From positions 119,538,754 through 119,602,753 of the forward strand of contig OW240917.1 of the NCBI GenBank assembly GCA_933207985.1: a stretch of DNA of 64,000 nt. Direction: 5' to 3'. Under the pieces are notes generated by a model. The model searched no databases. It was not told the origin of the DNA and saw nothing but the letters and a program-made list of their open reading frames with translations. Within the stretch, counting starts at the first letter, position 1; the number at the start of each line of letters is the position of its first letter. Positions 44,636 through 56,729 of the stretch are shown here, one piece after another. A program made the translations under genes and the position numbers. The stretch is from Pelobates cultripes (lineage: Eukaryota > Chordata > Amphibia > Anura > Pelobatidae).

Positions 44636-47600
44636 CTTTCTATGAACCACAACATTAATTTGTGCTTGTATTAAACACGAGAAAATACCCTTGCCTCCAC
44701 CCCCCAAATACAATTAACAAAATTTAACAATATTAAACAAAAGGTACAACATACCATTGGATACAATTCCAATTATTTGCAATATGTAGTTCATAATATC
44801 AACTGTTTCTGATCCCCCTATAATGGATAAAATGGCTCCATATCCTTTTTTTTTCTTTTTCTTTTAGTACATTCCAATAATAGATACATTTTTGCTCTAT
44901 GGGCTGGGAATCAATTCAAAGTAGGCTAAAATTCCCTTTCATGAACAGATCACCAATATCTGTCCTGATAATAAAGATGTATATATTCCCGAAAGCCATA
45001 TTGCTACCCAAGTGGATCACAAATCACAACATTATATGTTAAATGTATATTCTTCTGTACTTGTGCATGGTATGTGCTCACAATGTGATCCCACAATGCA
45101 CTGGACAATGCTCAAAATATATTTTTTTTTAATTATTGGTGTAGATGCTGCATGAGTGAGTTTGTTCTGCGAATAATATGTTTTAGAACACTTATTTTTC
45201 TAAAAGTATCACATTTGCTTCATATTTTTATTACTAAACCTCCTTGGCAGATTCATACGAAGAGAAAGACATTTTAGGAGTAAAAGGGCGGCAGTAAGTC
45301 GGATGCATTTCGACATATAAACTATGATTTCGAGCTGGAAGACATGGTGATTGTTTTGGGGGGGATGACAAATATAATGTTGCATTCTTCAAAATAATGT
45401 TCGGACTGTACAGTACGTATGTGTGTAGTAGTAACCTGAGTAGGACTTAGTGCTGCTATTAGTCTCGGTAAGAAGTGGACTTTCATCTAGAGCATGTTTG
45501 GTTTGGCTCTATATTCTGTAACCTCCCTTCCTTTGCCAGAGTGGTATTAAACCCCAGGCAGCTAAATGCACGTCTGACTAGCACATCTGTCCCACTTAGT
45601 GTTAGGCACTCACTGAAGAAAGATTTTTAGCCTTAGACACTGTTCGTGTGTCATTTAGAAGAAATTGGGGTTTATTTCTTTAGTAATCACTTTGGTGTAC
45701 TCTAGTTTTGTTTGTTTGTTTTCTGGAAACTCATGGATGTTACACACCGCTCTTGATAGAAACCAGTCTGTTTTTATGAGGTGAAAAGACAACTTTTTCA
45801 TAAACTTATTCTAGAAGAACATTATGCCCTTCCTTGTTCCTACAGAATGTTCTTTGCATATGCGTGAGTTTGTGTACCCTGTAGTAATTGTTCATGAGGA
45901 CTTGGACGGAATCTTTTTCTGAACTCTATTGTGCCGTCAATTTGGTTCCAGGCACGGCAATCCCTTTGACCTTCTCCAGTGGTGATCCAGATGAGGTGTT
46001 CAGTTATGGTGTAGAATTAAATGCAGGACTTGGAAGTGACATTTGTTTACAGGACACAATCATTCACAACTCTGACATGAGCCTCTCTACTTGTTGACTT
46101 TGAATCACAATAGACTATTGGTTAGCAATGCCTGTAACCAGCAAACACATGTCCAAATGTACATCATTTGTGCTCCTACCTCACTTAGCCCCTGAATTCC
46201 AGCTTTCTGTTGCTTGTTCCATGATTTGTAGGACAAATCACGAAGACTAAATTAATACACCTCTCATTCCCTGTACATTAATATATCTTTTTCTCTGATA
46301 TATATTTTTTTTCTGTTTAAATATACATTTGTACAAAGGGTTGCCTCTTCTTATAAATAGGGGCAAGTAGGCAGAGGAGTTTCAAGAAACTTGGCCGCGC
46401 ACACACAAGTGAGGTGGACGTACATATAGCAGTTGTAAAGCTCATGTGGAACAGGCACTCCTGCTTCTGAGTTCCACTACTACGTGAACGCTACCAGTGA
46501 TGCCTCTGATAATTGTTTTTTTCTTTTTCTTTTAAATGTCTTATTTTTTGCAGACACTTGCATGCATTCTGTCCCATCCTCTGCAGTGTCCTACACATCA
46601 TTACAGCCGAATCACTAAACTTATTAAACTGCGGTTTTGGTTAAAAAAGCCCCAGACCCAACTAATGCTGGAGTTTACACAGCTGCTACATTGTACTTAT
46701 GGATTATTATATGCAATCTGTGCGGTAATCATAGCTTTGTAGTGGGAACTGTTTAAAGGATGTTGGCAGTAAACTGCCACTAATTTGTGCTATTGGAAAC
46801 TGGAATTAATAGCCTTGACTGGCACAAAAGAGAGTAAAAATTAGTTTCAAGTGTTTTGATGAAAACCTTTACTAATTGTGTTTGACCCTGGGATAGCCCT
46901 TTCATATTAATCCCTCTCATCTGGCATTGTATGCTGTTCTGTAACCATTTGGGGTACTCAAGCGGCAGTGTTAACATAAGAGTTTTAAAATCCAGATTGC
47001 AACATTTTTAATTATTGTAGTTATCTTTGTCCCTTTTTTCCCCGTTTGGAAGTGTGGAATCCAAAATAAGAAGTCTTGCGTTTCGTGAAAAGGGCCTGCC
47101 ATGAGCATGTTTACGGATACACCTTCATCATAAAGCGCAATTGATATGAATTGATAGTGAAATATCTTTTATTTTCTATTTTCCTGTAAGTGCATTCATA
47201 ACAGATGCTGATCCTTATGAGTTAAGCTATTACCCTATGAGTTTCTTGTTATATATATTTTTTCTCAGCAATTTTTCCATTTTACTCTTTGGTGGATACT
47301 CCATTAACTATAACTGATTTTTATATCACTAGATATTGGGGAGACTCCATACTATTTTGTCCCCCCACACACACACAGTTTTAGATCTTATCTATGGTTC
47401 GCCATGCACCGCTCCCTGTCTCTCTACATTGAGCTAAGCCTCACTATGTAGGGTTTAGCTCATTGGCTGAGAACAATCAGCTGACGCTATCACCCAATGA
47501 ACTAGCCCTGTCTGGCAGCTATTGAATTCTAATAACAGAAGCTTCTGGCTCTCTTACTGGTGCAGGAGAGGCAATGAGCGTCACCAGGCCAACACCAGGT

Positions 47601-47957
47601 AATAAATTAAGCCATTACCAAACGGTTTGACTGCTAACATGGTCAGGGGGCACCAGGGTGCTCCAGGCACCAAAAACACTACAGCACTCCGCAGTGGTAA
47701 TCTTGCTTGGGGAGCCAGGGCACTTTTTTGGGGGGTGTGGGGGGCAAGGGGAGAGGGACACTGCTGTTTTTCTAGGAACAAAATAGTTTTAAGTTTTTCA
47801 ATGATTAGTTATTCTTTTCAGTAAGATAGGATAATCCGTGAAATAATTTTTAAAAATAGAATGCCACCTTCAGACAGATCGGTTGTGAGGCATACAGAGT
47901 CTTTTTCCTCTCTCACTCGGTTATTTAATAAAGTGAAAATGCAAAGTGAATTCACAT

Positions 47958-48520
47958 TTAAAGGGATACTATAGTCACCAAAACAGCTTTAGCTTAATGA
48001 TGCGGTTTTGGTGTATAGTTCATGCCCCTGACGTTTCACTGCTCAATTTACTGCCATTTAGAAATTAAATCACTTTTGTTTCTGTTTATGCAAACTTAGC
48101 CACACCACATCCAGACTGTGACTGACACAGCCAAAATGAAAACAAAATTGTTTCATTTTCAATCAGATAAAACTTAATTTAAAAGTTTGTATCTCCTGCT
48201 GTGTAAATGGAACTTTAATTAAATATAGGTGGTTGCGGCAGGGTCTAGCACGCTATTAATAGAGCAGGAGATAAAAAAAAATTCTAAATTGAACAGAATT
48301 TACAATAAAAGAAGTGTAAACATTAGATGACTCTTTACAGGAAGTGTTTTGGAAGGTTGTGTAAGTCACGTGCAGGGAGCTGTGACTAGGGCTGCATAAG
48401 CAAAGTGATTAAACTTATAAATGGAAGAGAATTGAGTGGTGAGACTGTAGTGGCATGATCTATACACCAAAACTGCTTCATTAAGCTAAAGTTGTTTTGG
48501 TGACTATAGTGTTCCTTTAA
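47958..48520. mobile_element. Near-complete T2-like MITE with long terminal inverted repeats
   Basis: TTAA flanks both ends. The left arm AGGGATACTATAGTCACC, AAAACAGCTTTAGCTTAATGA is the imperfect complement of the right arm TCATTAAGCTAAAGTTGTTT, TGGTGACTATAGTGTTCCT. The pairing continues inward (GGTTTTGGTGTATAG with CTATACACCAAAACTG), so the ends alone can form a stem of over 60 bp. It is the best-preserved copy of its family in the window. Confidence 0.88.
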
Positions 48521-50186
48521 GGTCAAAATGGAAAAAATCTAGGCTTTTAGTTGGTCTACTCTGGGCCTAGATTTGAGTTCAGTTTGAATTCTCACTTTAG
48601 TGAATGCCCCTGCCAGTGTTTAAAGGATTGTATTATTTTTTGTGGCTTGGAAATCTATATGAAATACATTCCCCTTCGCTTTCTTGGTAATATTTTGCCT
48701 TGCTTGCAAGCCCAGGCAGTATTTCCTATGTCACAGTAGGACACTTTAGAACATGGAGTAAAAGCCATAGTGCAGTTCCCACATCACACCAACCAACCTC
48801 TGCGTCTTTAAAAGAAAAGGCAGTGAGGCTGGATGTTGACTGTGATATCAGCAGTTACATTAAATATGAAGCCCTAATAATAAGTGCACACTTGCTTTTA
48901 TTGAGTATGGAGCCTAGAACTTCACATATGTAAAATGTGACTTGCAGCACTTTCTTTGAAGCCTAACCACAGCTAGGGCACTGTAATTGCAGCCTTTGAT
49001 TGTGCCGACTTTACTTGTGGATTGGGCCGTGCAGCGGCATGCCTGGCTTGGCAAAACCTCAGCAGAAAGCCCCCCCAGTGAAGCTTCAGATGTGGGCCGT
49101 GCTCATTCTGCGTGCTACATGCCTGTGGTTTCATGAAAAGAATCCTGATTTGACCTGTTTTTTTTTTGTGTGTGTTTTTTTTTTTTTAAAGTGTGCAGAA
49201 AACTGCCATGTTTCTGTCTTCCTAAGTACTCTTTGTTTTTAATAGGGCAAATTGTTGTTTAGGTTCTATAGGGAATGTCAAGTAGCTTGTGCTACACAGT
49301 ATACGTTTTGGAGGAGACTGTATCTGGTGTCAATGGGGCTGTTTCATGTATGCTCCTTCAAGAGGTGGAAGGGACTTCAGTGATTAATCCAACCCTAAAT
49401 ATAGCTCTAACTTACTAGTTGATTGTTCCAGAGGATAAGTGCTCAAGCTAAAAAGGTGGAATTACAGAGAGTATAAAATAGAGGAAATATTATGCCACCG
49501 TTGACCAATACAGCATTTTTTCCATTCTTCTGGCACATTCAGCAAAGAAACATTATTTATTCTATACTGTCTAACTTTAAAATACATAACTCCCCCTCCT
49601 CCCCCCCCCCCTACAGGGTTATTCACTAAACTGTAAATTCAAAGTGGATCTTCTTTTACTTCAAAATAGATATACCAGTGGTTCCCAAAACTTTTTAGGT
49701 TCAAGGTGCCCTTAATATTTCAGTATTTTTCCAAGGCACCCCAAGTCAAAATTTCTAGGTTGTATAAATGTACAGCGCTGCGGCATTTACTGGCACTATA
49801 TTATAATGTACAGTGTTGGTGTTTAAAGTGGTGCTTATACATAGTTATTGTGCTTTAATACAGGGGTGTGTTTGTATTTAATGTTTGCGTTTCTTTGCAG
49901 GGGTGTGTCTGATTTTAATGTACACTTTTAAATGCGAATGTACATTTGTGTGAAGTATTTTTGTTTGAGTGAAGGGGTGTGTTTGTATATTTATTTTGAG
50001 TTGGAATGCAGGGGTGTGCTTGTATGTAATATTTGTGTTAGATTGCAGGAGTGTGCTTGTATGTTGTGCTGGTGTTTGACTGCTTGGATGTATGCACATA
50101 CACTACCACATACATACATACACAGATATTCATGCACATTAATACACAGATGCATATAAATACATAGACACATACACACAAATTCA

Positions 50187-50399
50187 TATAGACACCGACA
50201 TATACACGCATATAGATGCACACAAACTCATACACACACAGAAACACACCGACATATACACACATGCACTCTGACACACACAAACATTGATACATGCCCA
50301 CACCATGACACAGATACACACACTGACATTAAAACCCACACCCAGATGCACATAGACAGATGTGTGCGCAGACACAGAAGCACACTGACTTTTATATGA

Positions 50400-50449
<50 letters not shown>

Positions 50450-50655
50450 AAAGTCAGTGTGCTTCTGTGTCTGCGCACACATCTGTCTATGTGCATCTGG
50501 GTGTGGGTTTTAATGTCAGTGTGTGTATCTGTGTCATGGTGTGGGCATGTATCAATGTTTGTGTGTGTCAGAGTGCATGTGTGTATATGTCGGTGTGTTT
50601 CTGTGTGTGTATGAGTTTGTGTGCATCTATATGCGTGTATATGTCGGTGTCTATA
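50187..50655. repeat. 469-bp palindrome: 211-nt identical inverted arms, 47-nt AT loop
   Basis: Arm one (50187-50397) and arm two (50445-50655) are exact reverse complements on base-by-base reading. The dyad is centred on 50421, within (AT)n. The arms are themselves imperfect CA/GT-rich satellite such as CACACCGACATATACACAC. The mirror image makes opposite-strand frames encode the same peptide (MSAHTSVYVHLGVGFN...), which confirms the symmetry. Confidence 0.9.
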
Positions 50656-50664
50656 CACACACAC

Positions 50665-50696
<32 letters not shown>

Positions 50697-50848
50697 CCAC
50701 ACCCACACCCACACACACACACACCCACAGATGCACACCCTGACACACACCCACTCACAAACATCCTGACACACACACTCATACTCACACTCACATACAC
50801 ACACATACACACACTCACATACACACACTCCTACACATACACACAAGT
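50656..50848. repeat. CA microsatellite/minisatellite
   Basis: Mixed (CA)n, CACACCCA, CACTCACA and CATACACA units continue from the palindrome arm. There is no gene. Confidence 0.85.
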
Positions 50849-53718
50849 GATTTTTATTTCAAAACTATCTCCAGCCACACTCCTGTCTGCTTACCTTATG
50901 TGCCAGGAGGGTGGCTTGGAGTCCTGCTGCTGGTGGGAGTGAGGGGTCTGGAGCTCTTCGTGCTCATCTTCCCTCACGCTGCAGCTGCCTTCTCCTGCGC
51001 TGTCTACTTGCAGGATGCTGGCAGGAAGTGACAGGCTGTCACTTCCTCCCAGCCGGCCGTCATTACAGGTGCCTGATCACGGTCTTAGAGGACTGCTGTA
51101 CCCGACCGGGCCCTTGTTCAGCAGTAATGTTTCCCAGGTGCTATAATCAGGGCACACAGTTTGGGAACTGCTGAGCTATACTGAAAATCCAGCTGACAAA
51201 TATTTTGTCCTAAAATTTGAAATTTGCTTTAAATTTGTCATTTCCCAATTTAGTAAATACACCTGTCAGTCATGTTGCTACTGTAACAGGCATTTACCTG
51301 AATGCTACTCTAATTTTTTTTTTTATATATTGTGTATTTTTTTTGTGTGTTTTTAGGTCACATGGTTCTGTTTAGTGAATATAATCCAAATTGTTTTAAA
51401 TCCCAGAGTGATGACAAACCTTGCACTATGTTATGTCTTGCCCACTTCTGTGGTATTTATTCCTCCTTTTTCCCCTAATAGCAAAACAAGCCTGTCTGGA
51501 CTTTAAAATAAAAAGTCCAGGCAGGCTTGTTTTCTGATACATAATTCTAAGAACAAATAACAATTATACAACAAATTTTTTGGAAATTTTTAAATTGCTA
51601 AATCAATGCATCTAGTGTTGGATATAGAGTTACTTATTTAGTTTGTATAAAATATCAGAAAAAAAATTGTCAGGAATTTAGTGATTTAACATTTTAGGCC
51701 AAATCCTGCAATGTTTCCATTCAGCCATTTTGGTCCAAAATCAGAAAATCTTCACATTCTGTTGAAAAACCCTGAATGTGTTGAATTGTTCACACGTAGA
51801 ACCTGCTGTGGACTTAATACCTTAAAATGCCCATACTGTGGAAGGGCACGTCTTAATGACCATTGTAATAGATTGTTCTAGAAACTGTCACTCACAGTAA
51901 GATTGCATTAAGGCTGTTGACTAGTTGGGTATATTTCCATTAGTGTTTGTTATGGGTGGAGCACACAATTCCCAGGGTAAATACTCTTACATCCAATGTA
52001 GAAAGGTCAGAATACAAGCCCATGAAAGTTGATACTATTCTTGGAGCGGCATGTTGTTGCCTCCATCAGGCATTCCATCATATATCTCATCCCACTGCAT
52101 GTATCACTCCAGAAGTATGTTGTGGTTTTATTTACTGCAATTGCTCCCTCTTTCCATTCCTTTCTAAAGGTGTAATCTGCCGACAACTCATTCATTAGCT
52201 AAGAAATGTCATATTTTCTAATATCTTCCCTAGATGTTGTAAGCTTCGTAGTCATCTCACGAGGGGGAAGGATTACTTTTGACAGGCTTTTAAAACCACA
52301 TCCAAGTGTTAACCTATGTGAATGGTAGCAGGGTTGTGTTTAGTGTGAAGCACCCTGTCTAAAGGACGGGTGATTCAATATTTCAAGAACAACATTCTAG
52401 CTCCCAACTTTCATATGTTATTTAATAAAAATAAAATAATATTCTAATATCAAGAAAACAAAATACAACTGGATGCAAACATTCAAAAAATAGTGAACTA
52501 TTGTTCTGAAACTGGAGTAGTTACTGATTATAAGATGGGCTAGTGATTGGCATTCTGAATTTCATGAATGGCTGGCTAAATAGATTTGGTCCGTGCGCAG
52601 AGTGAGAAAGCTGCCATTAATTCACATTATGATATCGTGGCTTTGTCCACAGCCCCACAGACCACACATTTATTTATTTATTTTCATGTGGTTTTATATA
52701 AAAACCTAGATACTTTCCTAGAGTCTGTATGCAAAGGGCTATATTCTATAGTGTATAAATGTATCTCAAATTATATTCTATGCCTTGTGTCTTTATGGAA
52801 TAACCCTGAGAATGTTATTACACAGAGTCGCCAAACTGGAAACATAGCTGAATTAGAGAATATTTCCAGTTCAGCATTTATAATCTTACATTTGAAATTC
52901 ACTTTAAATTATCACGTTCGTGAATATTCCTGTGTGTGTCATTGGATTAGTTACTAACATATGGCAGGGATGAAGCAGATTAGCCATTTGATCTTTTTTT
53001 TTTCTTCACCTGAATAGAAGTATTTTTTTTATTTTTTTTAAAATATTCGTACTAACCCAAAGTGGACCTTATGCTTCAGATAACAGTAATACAAACTGCA
53101 TTTTAATATGCCTTTTTCTAGTTATGTAAATCTAGCATTTCATCCATTTTAATTATGATGTTAATTCTTGGTATTTTACTCACATTGAACCTTTGTGCCA
53201 AAGTCTTAGACACTGCTGTTACAGGGTCATTTAATTCCATCCTATTCCATGGCCTCTTCCAGAGCAGAGTCTGGCACAGGTCTGTGATGGTTATTATAAC
53301 CCCCAGACATCAAAGGCAGCACTAAGAAGAAATGGTCTGAACATAGTAGAGCTTTATTTCACCCTGTGCCATAGACATTCCTGGCTCCTAATCGGGAGCA
53401 GCTCTGAATCACTGGTCTTGTATCAGGCTGCCGTGAACCTAATGGCCTGGCGCCTCTGGGCCATTCCTCAACAGGAAGCCCAATGTTTTCTTGTAAGGTT
53501 TAGAGGAAAACCTTCTCAGGAAGAGCAACCTGGACTAAATCCTTTGAACGTTAAGGATGAAAAGCTTTAAAAGTAAATAAAACCTGTGGGGTGCTCTTGC
53601 TCTTATTTCTCTGCAGTTTGCACAGCCCACGTTTAACTCATCTTGAAAAGGAAGCTCACTGGAAGCATGCAATGTACTACTGTAAAGACTGGCGCAGGAC
53701 TCAGTTTCAGAGATTTAG

Positions 53719-54190
53719 AAACATAGAATGTGACGGCAGATAAGAACCATTTGGCCCATCTAGTCTGCCCAATTTTCTAAATACTTTCATTAGTCCCTGG
53801 CCTTATCTTATAGTTAGGATAGCCTTATGCCTATCCCACGCATGCTTAAACTCCTTTACTGTGTTAACCTCTACCACTTCAGCTGGAAGGCTATTCCATG
53901 CATCCACTACCCTCTCAGTAAAGTGATACTTCCTGATATTATTTTTAAACCTTTGCCCCTCTAATTTAAGACTATGTCCTCTTGTTGTGGTAGCTTTTCT
54001 TCATTTAAATATGGTATCCTTCTTTACTGTGTCGATTCCCTTTATGTATTTAAATGTTTCTATCATATCCCCCCTGTCTCGTCTTTCCTCCAAGCTATAC
54101 ATGTTAAGATCCTTTAACCTTTCCTGGTAAGTTTTATCCTGCAATCCATGAACCAGTTTAGTAGCCCTTCTCTGAACGCTCTCTAAAAGT
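53719..54190 (-). mobile_element. LINE 3' coding fragment (WNSLP motif)
   Basis: Read on the - strand the segment encodes RGHSLKL, then NIRKYHFTERVVDAWNSLP, AEVVEVNTVKEFKHAWDRH, and ends LGRLDGPNGSYLPSHSM. The FxxRVVxxWNSLPxxVV motif is common at the C-terminus of several vertebrate LINE polymerases. Stops upstream show it is dead. Part of its end (AGAATGTGACGGCAGATAA) also appears at about 34534 inside the hAT-like element. I do not assign the clade. Confidence 0.7.
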
Positions 54191-54878
54191 ATTAGTATTA
54201 GCTTTCCAATAAATATAGATCATATATGATACTGACTGTACCATAAATATATCAAAATAATATTTTAGCCATACATCCATCTTCATAAGGTATAACTAAG
54301 TGGATATATTATTTCCATATACCAGCGAATGAGCCATCCAAGGGTTAATATATTTTCATTCCACCACATTCTAAGCACAGAATATCATTTTAGATGTATT
54401 TCTGCGGTTAACCTCAAGCTGATGGTTTCATTCTTTTTGCATCAAGCTGTCCCGTTTGACTGGGAAAATAAAGCTGGTTGCAAGTAAAGTGCTGGCAGGC
54501 TAAGACATGTTCCACAATTTTACCTCCTCTTAACTTGAAAGATCCAAAAAAATTGCTTTCATTATCATTATAAAGAATGTTCCTAATAGTCTGTTTGGGT
54601 ACTAATCTTTAAAAGACAAAAATTTTGTCTATATAACTATTTTTACAAAAGACATGAGAGAGATGGCTCATTAAAGAAATCTTAATAAACTTTAATGTCA
54701 CACCTTAAACCACAAGGACATTAATTTGACATCTGAAGTTAAAGTAAAGTTTTAAGTGAAATCCCAAGTCAATTCAACACTATTAATACCAGATTCATAA
54801 ATATTACACTTTTGTTTTCCTGCCGTTAGCTTCCTGTAAAGCAAAACTAAAAAACTTTTTTCTTTGAAGATGTGAATA

Positions 54879-56096
54879 ATTATTATTTTTTTTAATATAA
54901 TTTATATTTTATTGGTTTGTATATTTGAGAATACAGTATTGTCAACGACTGGGAGTAGAAATAATAAGACCCCCCCCTGCCGCTCTGGCAACTTGTTTAG
55001 TTCCTGTTGCCTCCGCTGGGCCAGTGTGTGGTAGCTTGAGGGTCTTGAGTAGTGTCTCAGGGTCTTGATCCGATGTCAAAGATAGGGTCTTGTGTTACTG
55101 CGGGACCATTAATGCTCCATCTAAGCCCTATCTGTAGCAGACTAGTTTGTCCCTTAAAATTCTTGCAACAGGGGTCAGCTTTCGTTTCTATGCGAGAACC
55201 GCAAAGGGTAGGTTTCCATACAGCGACATTTTGCTGCCTTCAAATGTAACCATTCCTGTTGTCCTGGAGTGGGTTAGGATCGCAGAATGAACCGCAATGT
55301 CTCTAGTGGCCACTATAATGTCTCTGGGAGAGTTAGTTGGGGCCGTGGCAACTTTTCGGATCTGGAAAGCCGATAGCAGATCGGAGGGGTCCAAACCTCC
55401 CTTAATGCCCATGGATGTGAGCAGCCTCTGGATGTAAGGCAGTAAGGCCTCTCCATTAAGCTCCTCTGGGACTTCTCTCAGGCGGACATTCCGATGCCTG
55501 TTTCTGGATTCCATGGTAGCCACGGCTCTCTGTACTTGCTGAACTTGACGAGTGAGCTCTGTCACTTGGGTCTCAATCGTTTGCAACCTCTCCTCCCTCA
55601 CTTTTTTTCTGTCCTCCACTCCTTTAATTTTCTAGCTGATAATGCCTATGTCTTTTTGGGCCTCTTGGAGATTTTTTTTTCCAGACTTTGCGTAAGTCTA
55701 GGAGCAGCCTCTTAATGTCACCTTCTGATGAGGGTGCAGAGTCATCATCTGACTCGGTCTCCGGTTCAGCTTCACTCTGGTGGGAAGATGTAGGAGGAGA
55801 CTCCAGTTTTTCCTTAGACTCCTCCGATGCCTCCACTGCAGGTTGTGCCGCGGGCGCCATCTTGGGAGCATCTTTTGGTGCATGCCTCTCGAAGGAGAGC
55901 TTGATGTCCGGTAATCTCGGGCTCTCTGGCACCCGGAATCTTCTGTTCTTGCGGCCCATATTGTCATCTGGTGGTGGCCGTACCGCAGGAGTCTCCTTGG
56001 GATAGTTTAGCTGAGGGAAAGCCGTTTTTATTGCGGTGTCTGTACGGCGCTTCTCTGGAACACGTCTGGTAAGTCTCATAGTTGACCACGCCCCCT
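54879..56096 (-). mobile_element. ORF1-only L1-like (HAL1-like) insertion
   Basis: The 5' end on the - strand reads CAGGGGGCGTGGTCAACT, then ATG at 56079. ORF1 runs as MRLTRRVPEKRRTDTAIKTA, an acidic Ser/Glu-rich linker, a coiled coil (ERLQTIETQVTELTRQVQQV), MESRNRHRNVRLREVPEE (RRM entry) and VLA.KRKLTPVARILRDKL. Downstream it passes within 200 bases to an A-rich tail (ATAAAATATAAATTATATTA then A8) with no ORF2. GAAGATGTGAAT at the left and GAAGATGTAAAT at the right look like a target-site duplication. Nonsense changes near 55620 and 55227 break the frame. Confidence 0.7.
55188..56079 (-). pseudogene. L1-like ORF1 protein, broken into two frames
   Basis: The first part, 151 codons from 56079, is a basic N-terminus followed by an Ala/Glu/Ser-rich acidic region; the second, 143 codons from 55619, is coiled coil plus RRM. 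One stop codon at about 55624 separates them, and a TAG ends the second part within the C-terminal domain (NLPFAVLA*KRKLTP). ORF1 proteins bind L1 RNA as trimers; this copy cannot make the full protein. Confidence 0.7.
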
Positions 56097-56649
56097 GAAG
56101 ATGTAAATTTTAAAACCAAGCAACTGTTTTATTGAATAGCAATTCCTGTTCAATTTCTAAAAGTGAAGCAGTCAGCATAGACATTCTGTTGATTTTCATG
56201 GTGATTGCTCTATGTTAAAAGCTACGTCTACAAATGCTCTCTATGCATAACTAGTTATGAAGCAGAACTATATGAACCATATGGGTTTGCCCGATTTTGT
56301 GTGTGTGTGTTCTTAATTGTGCATTAGTTCTGTTATTTATGAGGCCTACTGACTATTGTAATTTTTTAACATGCTTCCAAATTCTGTCTGAAATAATAAC
56401 ATGCAGTGTTTCTGAAACATTTGCCATGCTTCTAAAAGGTGTAATGAGGCAACATAATAATAGTTACTGGACTTTATGAACAAAGGCATTGCCATAACAA
56501 AGGTAACATTGTTTACATAGAATTCATGTATTTACTTTTGGTTTTATTTTCTTTAAGTGCCAACAAAACATTCCAGTAAATGCTTTTATATCTCTGCTTG
56601 GGAATATAGTAGACATAACTCATATTTTATTCTGTTTTTGCTTTTGAAG

Positions 56650-56729
56650 GAGGAAAAAAGAATACATTCTCAACGTGTAAAGCAAAGGCAGCAACAGCAG
56701 GAGGCCTCCTGGAGATGGAAGCTTGTTAA
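56650..56729 (+). CDS. lef1: lef1 alternative C-terminal tail (reached when the exon at 30943 is skipped)
   Basis: Joining 27106 directly to 56650 keeps an open frame: the split codon becomes Gly, followed by GKKNTFSTCKAKAA and TAGGLLEMEAC, then TAA at 56727-56729. The human LEF1 isoform made by the same skip ends, as I recall, GGKRSSFPTCKAKAA then TPGPLLEMEAC. About 20 of 26 positions agree, and the frame and stop position are the same. The match of sequence, frame and stop is hard to explain by UTR conservation alone. The CKAKAA motif looks like a remnant of the CRARF-containing C-clamp region of TCF E-tails. Use of this splice here is inferred. Confidence 0.75.

Larger units (their letters stand above)
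49676..51173. mobile_element. hAT-like element enclosing a long palindrome and CA repeats
   Basis: The ends CAGTGGTTCCCAAA and TTTGGGAACTGCTG are inverted repeats with two mismatches. Eight-base flanks AGATATAC and AGCTATAC differ at one base, consistent with a hAT target duplication. The left subterminal region (AGGTTCAAGGTGCCC...) recurs at 20640-20771. The right part is GC-rich and includes a perfect 25-base palindrome (AGGAAGTGACAG-G-CTGTCACTTCCT, 51023-51047). No transposase frame is present; Cys/Val-rich frames in the CA/GT region are repeat shadows. Confidence 0.8.
30987..56649 (+). other. lef1: lef1 3'-UTR intron (25.7 kb)
   Basis: The donor ATG|gtaaga lies six bases after the stop codon; the acceptor is gcttttgaag. 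Human LEF1 has a corresponding intron in its 3' UTR. This one is filled with insertions annotated individually, from about 31.4 to 56.1 kb. Stretches without recognisable elements include about 32.1-33.6, 45.0-47.3, 48.6-49.6 and 51.2-53.7 kb, apart from microsatellites. Insertion here alters neither the standard protein nor its reading frame, which may explain the accumulation. Confidence 0.85.

Noticed and set aside
52586..52957. 123-codon open frame in the 3'-UTR intron
   Set aside because: No recognisable domain, AT-rich amino-acid bias, no flanking splice or promoter evidence; length is compatible with chance.
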